NCBI GenBank assembly: GCA_003105245.1
Contig: PQAI01000030.1
Location: forward strand, 34,552 to 42,663
Direction: 5' to 3'
Source: Betaproteobacteria bacterium
Lineage (GTDB): Bacteria > Pseudomonadota > Gammaproteobacteria > Burkholderiales > Usitatibacteraceae
DNA: 8,112 nucleotides
Each line of letters opens with the position of its first letter. The first letter of the stretch is position 1. A program made the position numbers and the translations under genes. A model generated the notes under the pieces. It was not told the origin of the DNA. It saw only the letters and a program-made list of their open reading frames with translations, and did no database searches. Positions 1 to 6,732 of the stretch are shown here, piece by piece.

Positions 1-4
1 AATG

Positions 5-33
5 AAAAAAGGCAGGGCTCGCGCCCTGCCTTT
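5..33 (-). terminator. Intrinsic terminator of the Ala/Lys/Pro-rich protein gene
   Basis: The arms ggcagggc (11-18) and gccctgcc (23-30) form an 8-bp GC-rich stem with a 4-nt loop. Three more A-T pairs (8-10 with 31-33) extend it. Read on the minus strand, the stem is followed by a run of six T (5-10). This is a classical rho-independent terminator placed about 20 nt after the stop codon of the minus-strand gene at 54-368. Confidence 0.88.
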
Positions 34-53
34 CCCGTGCGAAGCCGCCGGAA

Positions 54-368
54 TTACTTCTTCGGCGCTTCGGTCTTGGGCGCGTCCGCCTTCGGGGCGT
101 CGGCCTTCTTGGTGCTCTTCGAGGACGACTTCTTCTTGCTGGACTTCTTGGCCGGCTTGTCGGTCGCGGCCTTCTCCGGCGTCGCCTTGGCGGGCTCGGC
201 CTTCTTCACCTCGGCCTTGGCGGGGGCCTCGGCCTTCGCCGACGGGGCGGCGGGGGTCGCGGCGGCAGCCGGCTTGGCCGGCTCGGCGGGCTTGGCGGGC
301 GCCTGGGCGAACGCGCCGATCGAGACGGTCGCGAACAAGGCGGCGATCAGGGCGGAGAGCTTCTTCAT
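54..368 (-). CDS. Small exported Ala/Lys/Pro-rich basic protein, function unknown
   Basis: I do not recognise a characterised family. The 104-residue product starts with a Sec-type signal peptide: a KK n-region, a hydrophobic stretch around residues 4-18, and a likely cleavage after the AFA at residues 19-21. The rest is almost entirely Ala, Lys, Pro, Glu, Ser and Thr, with about 21 Lys against 9 acidic residues. It contains a Lys/Ser cluster (KKSSKKKSSSKSTKK) and a short C-terminal repeat (ADAPK, ADAPK, TEAPK). It should be a disordered, strongly basic periplasmic or secreted protein. Its tail resembles histone H1-like tails in composition, but a nucleoid role would conflict with the signal peptide. 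I chose the ATG at 368 because a good Shine-Dalgarno (aaagga) lies just upstream and the signal peptide begins there. The reading frame extends upstream without such support. No clear promoter is visible, so it may be read through from rluE, 120 nt upstream. Confidence 0.75.
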   Translation of the reverse strand: MKKLSALIAALFATVSIGAFAQAPAKPAEPAKPAAAATPAAPSAKAEAPAKAEVKKAEPAKATPEKAATDKPAKKSSKKKSSSKSTKKADAPKADAPKTEAPKK

Positions 369-443
369 TGCGGTTCCTTTGCGTGTAGTGGGGGGGAATT
401 CGCTTCGACTGCGCTGGTAGCCAGCCTCGTCAGCGCACTTAAC

Positions 444-483
444 GCCCCGGGTTGCCGGCCGGTTGACCGCGCCGTCCCGGGGC
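444..483 (-). repeat. GC-rich inverted repeat downstream of rluE
   Basis: The arms gccccggg (444-451) and cccggggc (476-483) are perfect 8-bp inverted repeats starting 6 bases past the rluE stop codon. The 24-nt interior can itself fold (cggttgaccg at 460-469). No T run follows on the minus strand, so it is not a canonical intrinsic terminator. It could protect the rluE 3' end or partly terminate transcription. Confidence 0.35.
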
Positions 484-488
484 ACCCC

Positions 489-1037
489 TCAAAGGCGGGC
501 GGGGGCCTGCCGCCATTGCCCCGGGACCAGGCCCTCGAGGCTCCAGGGGCCGACCCGGTAGCGGACGAGACGAAGCGTCGGCAGGCCCGCCCGGGCCGTC
601 ATGCGCCGGACCTGCCGGTTGCGCCCCTCCCGGATGCGCAGGTCGAGCCACGCCGTGGGGATGGCGCGCCTCTCGCGGATGGGTGGGTCGCGGGGCCAGA
701 GCCCGGCAGGCTCGCCGATCACCTCCACGTGGGCGGGACGCGTCACGAACTCCCCCAGGTCGACGCCCCGGCGCAACGCCTCGAGCGCCTGCGGCCCCGG
801 CACGCCCTCGACCTGGACCCAGTACCCCTTCTCGAGCTTGTGGCGCGGGTCGGCGATGCGCGCCTGCAGGCGCCCGTCGTCGGTGAGGACGACCAGGCCC
901 TCGCTGTCGGCGTCCAGCCGCCCCGCGGGGTATACCCCCGGCACGGGCACCAGTCGGGCGAGCGTCGGGCGCTCGCCCGAGGGGCTGAACTGGCAGAGGA
1001 CGCCGTAGGGCTTGTTGAGGAGGATCAGGCGCGGCAT
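489..1037 (-). CDS. rluE: 23S rRNA pseudouridine synthase, RluE type
   Basis: The 182-residue product belongs to the RsuA/RluB/E/F family. These enzymes isomerise a specific rRNA uridine to pseudouridine; E. coli RluE modifies U2457 of 23S rRNA in the cytoplasm. The N-terminus has the LNKPYGVLCQFS strand. The catalytic motif GRLDADSEGL lies at residues 39-48, with Asp42 as the expected nucleophile. The C-terminal EGRNRQVRRMTA motif and the LRLVRYRVGPWSLEGL stretch closely match RluE. There is no N-terminal S4 RNA-binding domain, which fits RluE and argues against RsuA and RluB. It is shorter than E. coli RluE (217 residues) because the N-terminal extension is missing. The start lies only about 20 nt past the terminator of the upstream cold-shock gene, leaving little room for a promoter. 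The ribosome-binding site is modest (aagg about 10 nt upstream). Confidence 0.9.
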   Translation of the reverse strand: MPRLILLNKPYGVLCQFSPSGERPTLARLVPVPGVYPAGRLDADSEGLVVLTDDGRLQARIADPRHKLEKGYWVQVEGVPGPQALEALRRGVDLGEFVTRPAHVEVIGEPAGLWPRDPPIRERRAIPTAWLDLRIREGRNRQVRRMTARAGLPTLRLVRYRVGPWSLEGLVPGQWRQAPARL

Positions 1038-1056
1038 TCGCCACCGCCTTGCGAAG

Positions 1057-1089
1057 AAAAAAGCCCCCGGGACGCGGGTCCCGGGGGCT
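1057..1089 (-). terminator. Strong intrinsic terminator of the cold-shock gene
   Basis: A perfect 12-bp stem (1062-1073 with 1078-1089) closes a gcgg loop and is followed on the minus strand by a run of T (1057-1062). It begins 23 nt past the stop codon of the cold-shock gene and ends about 20 nt before the rluE start, so it separates the two genes. Confidence 0.9.
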
Positions 1090-1112
1090 CTGCAATTCTT
1101 CGGAGTCGGCTC

Positions 1113-1316
1113 TTAGGCGGCCTGGATGTTCGACGCCTGCTTGCCTTTCGGGCCCTGCGTCACGTCGAAGGAGACCTTCTGGCCTTCCTTGAGGGTCTTG
1201 AAACCCTGCATCTGGATGGCGGAGAAGTGGGCGAAGAGATCCTCGCTGCCGTCATCCGGCGTGATGAACCCGTAGCCCTTCGCATCGTTGAACCACTTGA
1301 CGGTACCGGTTGCCAT
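1113..1316 (-). CDS. csp: Cold-shock domain protein (CspA/CspD family)
   Basis: The 67-residue protein is a single cold-shock domain, a five-stranded OB fold that binds single-stranded RNA and DNA. The family includes RNA chaperones and antiterminators. The N-terminal GTVKWFN is present, with RNP1 KGYGFI at residues 13-18 and RNP2 LFAHF at 27-31. The C-terminal [15 protein letters not shown] matches the family, and its QGPKG stretch recalls CspD. The length is typical of CspA. The start ATG at 1316 is preceded by aagagg about 10 nt upstream; the upstream reading-frame extension lacks support. The gene is divergent from clpS-clpA, the same arrangement as cspD-clpS-clpA in E. coli, so a CspD-like stationary-phase role is possible. 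The paralogue cannot be decided from sequence alone. It has its own promoter, a leader of about 100 nt and a terminator. Confidence 0.95.
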   Translation of the reverse strand: MATGTVKWFNDAKGYGFITPDDGSEDLFAHFSAIQMQGFKTLKEGQKVSFDVTQGPKGKQASNIQAA

Positions 1317-1418
1317 TCGCTTGCATACCTCTTGGAAAAACGGGTGGAGGCCCGCAAATCGTTCGGATCCAGGCCCGCACGTCGAGATGGCGATGCGAAA
1401 TCCTTGATACCAAACTCC
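1317..1418 (-). promoter_or_regulatory. Long 5' leader of the cold-shock mRNA
   Basis: If transcription starts about 7 bases past the -10 box at 1426-1431, the cold-shock mRNA has an untranslated leader of about 100 nt. Long structured leaders that control translation with temperature are known for cspA-family genes. The leader holds two copies of a 9-nt direct repeat (aggcccgca on the plus strand, 1348-1356 and 1371-1379). I see no match to the E. coli cold box. A thermosensor role is inference. Confidence 0.45.
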
Positions 1419-1425
1419 AACGCGC

Positions 1426-1454
1426 CTTTTACGCCCGTCGCCGGGTCTAGTCAA
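1426..1454 (-). promoter_or_regulatory. Sigma70-like promoter of the cold-shock gene
   Basis: On the minus strand, TTGACT (1449-1454) matches five of six bases of the -35 consensus. TAAAAG (1426-1431) matches four of six of the -10. The spacer is the optimal 17 nt. It points at the cold-shock gene and gives a start site near 1418-1420. Confidence 0.65.
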
Positions 1455-1463
1455 TAGAGGGGC

Positions 1464-1485
1464 CGGGGGTCTTGAAAAACCCCCG
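1464..1485. repeat. Inverted repeat around the clpS -35 element
   Basis: The arms cgggggt (1464-1470) and acccccg (1479-1485) are perfect 7-bp inverted repeats with an 8-nt interior, cttgaaaa. That interior contains the predicted clpS -35 box. No T run follows on the plus strand, so it is not a terminator. It could be an operator for a dimeric regulator, or chance in GC-rich DNA. Confidence 0.45.
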
Positions 1486-1500
1486 ACCTTTGTCCATATT
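1472..1500 (+). promoter_or_regulatory. Sigma70-like promoter of clpS-clpA
   Basis: TTGAAA (1472-1477) matches five of six -35 bases and CATATT (1495-1500) four of six -10 bases, with a 17-nt spacer. The expected start site is near 1507, about 48 nt before clpS. The element is back-to-back with the cold-shock promoter; the two -35 boxes are 17 nt apart. Confidence 0.6.
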
Positions 1501-1554
1501 GGTCAGCAACGGTAACGACCAGACGCACGCCGCCATTCCGAACGCGCCCAAGGC

Positions 1555-1859
1555 ATGCCCAGCAAGTCCAGCGGCTCCACTCTGCTCAAGCCGAGCGCGG
1601 CCAAGGTCAAGCCGCCGCCGATGTACAAGGTCGTCATGTACAACGACGACTTCACGCCGATGGAATTCGTGGTCGAGGTCCTGCAGGTGTTCTTCTCGCT
1701 CCCCCGGGAACAAGCCACGCAGGTGATGCTCAAAGTGCATACGGAGGGGCGTGGCGTCTGCGGCACCTATCCGCGGGACGTGGCCTCCACGAAGGTGGAG
1801 CAGGTGGTTCAATACTCGCGCCAGCACCAGCACCCCCTGCAGTGCGCGATGGAGGAAAC

Positions 1860-1863
<4 letters not shown>
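1555..1863 (+). CDS. clpS: ATP-dependent Clp protease adaptor ClpS
   Basis: ClpS is the N-recognin of the bacterial N-degron pathway. It binds proteins with N-terminal Leu, Phe, Trp or Tyr and hands them to ClpA for degradation by ClpAP. The 102-residue product has a flexible N-terminal tail (residues 1-19) followed by the ClpS core. The pocket residues align with E. coli: Asn30, Asp31 and Asp32 (E. coli 34-36), gate Met36 and His62 (E. coli His66). The C-terminal HPLQC also matches. The ATG at 1555 is the first start codon after an in-frame stop at 1513. Its ribosome-binding site is poor: aagg sits one base from the ATG. The gene overlaps clpA by four bases (ATGA), so the two are translationally coupled and the adaptor is made with its unfoldase. 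Confidence 0.96.
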
Positions 1864-4139
<2,276 letters not shown>

Positions 4140-4160
4140 CCCCTAATCCGGAAGGGTGAT

Positions 4161-4186
4161 ACCCCCCCTCCCATCGGGGTGGGTTT
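4161..4186 (+). terminator. Possible weak terminator after clpA
   Basis: Twenty-two bases past the clpA stop, acccccccc-type sequence (4161-4168) can pair with ggggtgggt (4176-4184) with one mismatch. Only three T follow (4184-4186). This is a weak candidate; transcription of clpSA may continue into the fcc genes. Confidence 0.3.
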
Positions 4187-4211
4187 ACACGCGATTTGCG
4201 CGCGGGATACC
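4184..4211 (+). promoter_or_regulatory. Candidate promoter of the fcc operon
   Basis: TTTACA (4184-4189) matches five of six -35 bases. GATACC (4206-4211) matches only three of six -10 bases, with a 16-nt spacer. It would give a start near 4218 and a leader of about 32 nt. TATAAC at 4226-4231 is a better -10 by sequence, but it would start transcription inside the ribosome-binding site. Confidence 0.3.
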
Positions 4212-4234
4212 CTCGGGTTGCGCCATATAACCCC

Positions 4235-4240
4235 AGGAGG
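4235..4240 (+). promoter_or_regulatory. Ribosome-binding site that fixes the fccA start
   Basis: A perfect AGGAGG lies 9 nt before the ATG at 4250 and 12 nt before the ATG at 4253. It supports 4250 and excludes the in-frame ATG at 4196, whose extra 18 codons would put charged residues ahead of the signal peptide. Confidence 0.8.
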
Positions 4241-4249
4241 AGCAATCCC

Positions 4250-4600
4250 ATGATGAGTACCGCGCGGTTCATAGCGGCGGCGGCAGCTACGCTGGCGGCC
4301 GGCTTCGCCGTCGCGCAGCAGCCCGCACCGCCCGCACCGACCTTCGCCCCATCCAACCTCACGCCCGCCGGCGTGCGTTCGCTCGCCGCCAACTGCGCCG
4401 CCTGCCACGGCTACCAGGGCCACCCGGCCAAGGGGTCGGACCTCGCGAGCCTGGCCGGCAAGCCGAAGAACGAGCTGCTGATGGCGCTCACGCAGTTCCG
4501 GGACGGCAAGAAGCCGGCCACGGTGATGCACCAGCTCTCCAAGGGGTATACGGACCAGGAGCTCGCCGCCCTGGCCGAATACTTCTCCAACCAGAAATAG
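4250..4600 (+). CDS. fccA: Monoheme cytochrome c subunit of flavocytochrome c sulfide dehydrogenase
   Basis: The 116-residue class I cytochrome c is exported by a Sec signal peptide (residues 1 to about 22, cleavage after AVA) and acts outside the cytoplasmic membrane. Residues 49-53 are the heme-binding motif CAACH. Met93 in the C-terminal part (ATVMHQLSKGYTDQE) is the likely sixth heme ligand. The GYxDxE stretch before the last helix is typical of FccA-like cytochromes. There is one heme, as in Chlorobium FccA, not two as in Allochromatium vinosum. It lies 16 nt upstream of a gene for the flavoprotein partner. In the family it takes electrons from the FAD subunit after sulfide oxidation and passes them to other c-type cytochromes. 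The subunit role rests mainly on this neighbour; alone it could only be called a small cytochrome c. Confidence 0.85.
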   Translation: MMSTARFIAAAAATLAAGFAVAQQPAPPAPTFAPSNLTPAGVRSLAANCAACHGYQGHPAKGSDLASLAGKPKNELLMALTQFRDGKKPATVMHQLSKGYTDQELAALAEYFSNQK

Positions 4601-4616
4601 CGCCGGAGGACATCAC

Positions 4617-5882
4617 ATGAGCATGCAGAGAAGGGATTTCCTCATGGCGGGCGCGGCCGCGGCACTGGCCGGCCTCTCCGGCTGCGCCGGGATGCCGGGC
4701 GGCGCCAAGGCGCGCGTGGTGGTCGTCGGCGGCGGCTACGGCGGCGCCACGGCGGCCAAGTACATCCGGCTCTTCGACCCCTCCATCGAGGTGGTGCTCG
4801 TCGAGCCCAACGAGTCGTTCGTCTCCTGCCCGATCTCCAACCTCGTGCTGGGCGGGTTCAAGACGATGGCCGACATCACGACGCCCTACGCGGGTCTCGC
4901 GAGCAATCACGGCGTGAGGATCGTGCGCGACATGGCCACGGCCATCGACGCCGACAAGAAGCAGGTGCGGCTGGCGAAGGGCGAGCCCCTCTCCTACGAC
5001 CGCGTCATCGTCTCGCCCGGCATCGACTTCATCGCCGGCGCCATCCCCGCGCTCGCCGGGGCGGACGCGCAGGCGAGCGTGCTGCACGCCTGGAAGGCCG
5101 GCCCGCAGACCGTGGCGCTTCGCCGCCAGCTCGAGGAGATGCCCGACGGCGGCGTCTACGTGCTCTCGATCCCGGAGGCGCCGTACCGCTGCCCGCCCGG
5201 GCCCTACGAGCGCGCCTGCCAGGTCGCCGCCTACTTCAAGGCGAAGAAGCCCAAGTCGAAGGTCCTCGTCCTCGACGCCAACGCCGACGTCACCTCGAAG
5301 GGGCCGCTCTTCAAGAAGGCCTGGGCCGACCTCTACAAGGGCATCGTCGAGTACCGCGGCAACAGCAAGGCGGTGGACGTGGACGTGCGCGCGAGCACCG
5401 TGAAGCTCGAGCTGGAGGACGTGAAGGGCAACGTGCTCAACGTGGTTCCCCCAATGAAAGCCGGGGCGATCGCCGACGCGTTCATCACCGCCAACAAGCG
5501 CTGGTGCGGCGTCGACTGGCTCACCTTCGAGTCGCAGGCCGCCAAGGGGGTGCACATCCTGGGCGACTCCACGCTCAGCGCGCCGCTGATGCCCAAGTCG
5601 GGCCACATGGCCAACGCGCAGGGCAAGGCCTGCGCCGCCGCCGTGGTGGCGCTGCTCAACGGGGAGGCGCCCAACCCCGCGCCCTCGCTCACCAACACCT
5701 GCTACAGCTTCGTCTCGGCGACGGAAGTCGTGCACGTGGCCTCGGTCCACAAGTACGACACGAAGGACCGGACGTTCAAGACGGTGCCGGGATCGGGCGG
5801 CGTTTCCGCGGGCCGCAACGAGCTGGAGGCGGGCTACGCCATGAACTGGGCGCGCAACATCTGGGCCGACACGCTCGGCTGA
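4617..5882 (+). CDS. fccB: Flavocytochrome c sulfide dehydrogenase, FAD-binding subunit
   Basis: This 421-residue flavoprotein oxidises sulfide to sulfur or polysulfide and passes electrons to the cytochrome subunit. After the N-terminus comes a Rossmann FAD-binding motif, VVVVGGGYGGATAAKY (34-49). Cys71 in the SCPISN motif corresponds to the cysteine that holds FAD covalently in Allochromatium vinosum (Cys42 of the mature chain). Cys192 (in RCPPGPYE) and Cys362 (in NTCYSF) correspond to its redox-active disulfide pair. HILGD and PKSGHMANAQGK near the C-terminus complete the FAD site. The N-terminus has a twin-arginine motif (QRRDFLM, 4-10), fitting export with bound FAD, and then LSGC at 20-23, which reads as a lipobox. 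GGAGGA ends 6 nt before the ATG. An extra Cys201 sits near Cys192. The close relative SoxF has a similar fold and cannot be fully excluded, but no sox genes are visible. Confidence 0.92.
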   Translation: MSMQRRDFLMAGAAAALAGLSGCAGMPGGAKARVVVVGGGYGGATAAKYIRLFDPSIEVVLVEPNESFVSCPISNLVLGGFKTMADITTPYAGLASNHGVRIVRDMATAIDADKKQVRLAKGEPLSYDRVIVSPGIDFIAGAIPALAGADAQASVLHAWKAGPQTVALRRQLEEMPDGGVYVLSIPEAPYRCPPGPYERACQVAAYFKAKKPKSKVLVLDANADVTSKGPLFKKAWADLYKGIVEYRGNSKAVDVDVRASTVKLELEDVKGNVLNVVPPMKAGAIADAFITANKRWCGVDWLTFESQAAKGVHILGDSTLSAPLMPKSGHMANAQGKACAAAVVALLNGEAPNPAPSLTNTCYSFVSATEVVHVASVHKYDTKDRTFKTVPGSGGVSAGRNELEAGYAMNWARNIWADTLG

Positions 5883-5908
5883 GCGCCCGGGTCAGGCGCA
5901 TCCTCGCG

Positions 5909-5938
5909 AGCGGGCCGCCTTCGGGCGGCCCGTTTCGC
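5909..5938 (+). terminator. Intrinsic terminator of the fcc operon
   Basis: A perfect 9-bp GC stem (5911-5919 with 5924-5932) closes a UUCG tetraloop; a further G-T and A-T pair can extend it. It is followed on the plus strand by tttcgctt. It lies about 30 nt after fccB and before the convergent cytochrome c4 gene. Read on the minus strand it lacks a T run, so it mainly serves the fcc operon. Confidence 0.75.
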
Positions 5939-5960
5939 TTCCCTCGCGTGCGCGCGGCTT

Positions 5961-6566
5961 TCAGGGAGCCGCGGAGAGGTACTCCGAGAGGGCCTTGATC
6001 TCGAGCTCCGTGAGCTTCGAGGCGACGGCGTGCATCACCGCGTTGTCGTTGGTGCGGGCGCGCTTGTTGAAGTCCCTGAGCTGGTTCTCGAGGTAGAGCG
6101 CCTGCTGGCCCGCCAGGCGAGGCAGGCTCTCCGTGCCGTGCGCGGAGGGCCCGTGGCAGCTCGCGCAGGCCGCCACGCCCGAATACGGGTTGCCCCTGGC
6201 GTAGAGATAGCGGCCCACCGCGGCCAGGTCGGCGTCGGTGACGGCGTGCGGCTCGGCCTTCTGGGCCGCGAAATACGCGCCGAGGTCGGACATCTCGGCC
6301 TCGGTGAGCTCCGCCACCATCGTGTTCATGGTCGTGCCCGTGCGGCGCCCGGCCTTGAAGTCCCGGAGCTGCTTGGCGAGGTAGCTGGCGTTCTGCGTGG
6401 CGAGCCGCGGGAAGACCTCGCTCGAGCTCTCGCCGTTCATGCCGTGGCAGAGGAAGCAGCGGCCGGAGACGATCTTTCCGGCCCGCTCGAGGTCGGCGGC
6501 GGGCGCCTGCACGGCGAAGGCGAGGAGGGCGGCGAGGGTGGCGAGGGTGGCGAGAGGCGGTCTCAT
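5961..6566 (-). CDS. Diheme cytochrome c4, periplasmic
   Basis: The 201-residue product has a Sec signal peptide (residues 1 to about 24, cleavage after APAA-type sequence) and two similar cytochrome c domains in tandem. The heme motifs are CFLCH (37-41) and CASCH (134-138). The likely axial methionines are Met80 and Met178, each seven residues before a conserved Leu in (V/M)xxLTE. The repeated FPRLATQ / LPRLAGQ and YLxxQLRDF blocks are the signature of cytochrome c4, which carries electrons to cbb3-type and related oxidases. The ATG at 6566 has aggaaag about 8 nt upstream and starts the signal peptide; the long upstream frame extension is not supported. It converges on the fcc operon and is transcribed away from the ATP-grasp gene. 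A role as acceptor for FccAB is plausible but inferred from position. Confidence 0.93.
   Translation of the reverse strand: MRPPLATLATLAALLAFAVQAPAADLERAGKIVSGRCFLCHGMNGESSSEVFPRLATQNASYLAKQLRDFKAGRRTGTTMNTMVAELTEAEMSDLGAYFAAQKAEPHAVTDADLAAVGRYLYARGNPYSGVAACASCHGPSAHGTESLPRLAGQQALYLENQLRDFNKRARTNDNAVMHAVASKLTELEIKALSEYLSAAP
6531..6557. repeat. 9-bp tandem repeat in the cytochrome c4 signal sequence
   Basis: Two exact copies of ggcgagggt (6531-6539 and 6540-6548) and a partial third copy lie in tandem. They encode Leu-Ala-Thr repeats in the hydrophobic core of the signal peptide. Copy-number change would keep the frame and only alter the length of the hydrophobic segment. Confidence 0.6.
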
Positions 6567-6592
6567 GGCGTCTTTCCTGTCCGATCGGCAAA

Positions 6593-6598
6593 ATTGTA
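6593..6598 (-). promoter_or_regulatory. Candidate -10 element of the cytochrome c4 gene
   Basis: TACAAT on the minus strand matches five of six -10 bases and would start transcription about 20 nt before the gene. The region 17 nt upstream has no good -35 box (two of six matches), so an activator may be needed, or another sigma factor used. Confidence 0.4.
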
Positions 6599-6678
6599 GC
6601 AACGCGCCCGCGCGGGGAATACGGGCGGGCGCGCGCCTGTTGTCCGGGTACACTCCAGGGAGCGAGCAGAGACGATCC

Positions 6679-6732
6679 ATGATGGCAGACCGATTCCCGG
6701 CACGAGGCCGGACGCGCGGGGCGGCGCGATGA
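6679..6732 (+). CDS. Possible 17-codon upstream reading frame overlapping the ATP-grasp start
   Basis: A short frame, MMADRFPARGRTRGAAR, ends in TGA at 6730-6732 and overlaps the ATP-grasp start codon as ATGA. Such overlaps often mean translational coupling. There is no strong Shine-Dalgarno before it, and short open frames are common in GC-rich DNA. It may be chance. Confidence 0.2.
   Translation: MMADRFPARGRTRGAAR

Noticed and set aside
516..1457. A 313-codon plus-strand frame across rluE and the cold-shock gene
   Set aside because: It runs antisense through two well-identified genes and through the cold-shock terminator and leader, so it is a shadow.
4488..5750. A 420-codon minus-strand frame antisense to fccB
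   Set aside because: It is fully covered by FccB, which has clear FAD and cysteine motifs. The antisense product is low-complexity and unrecognisable.
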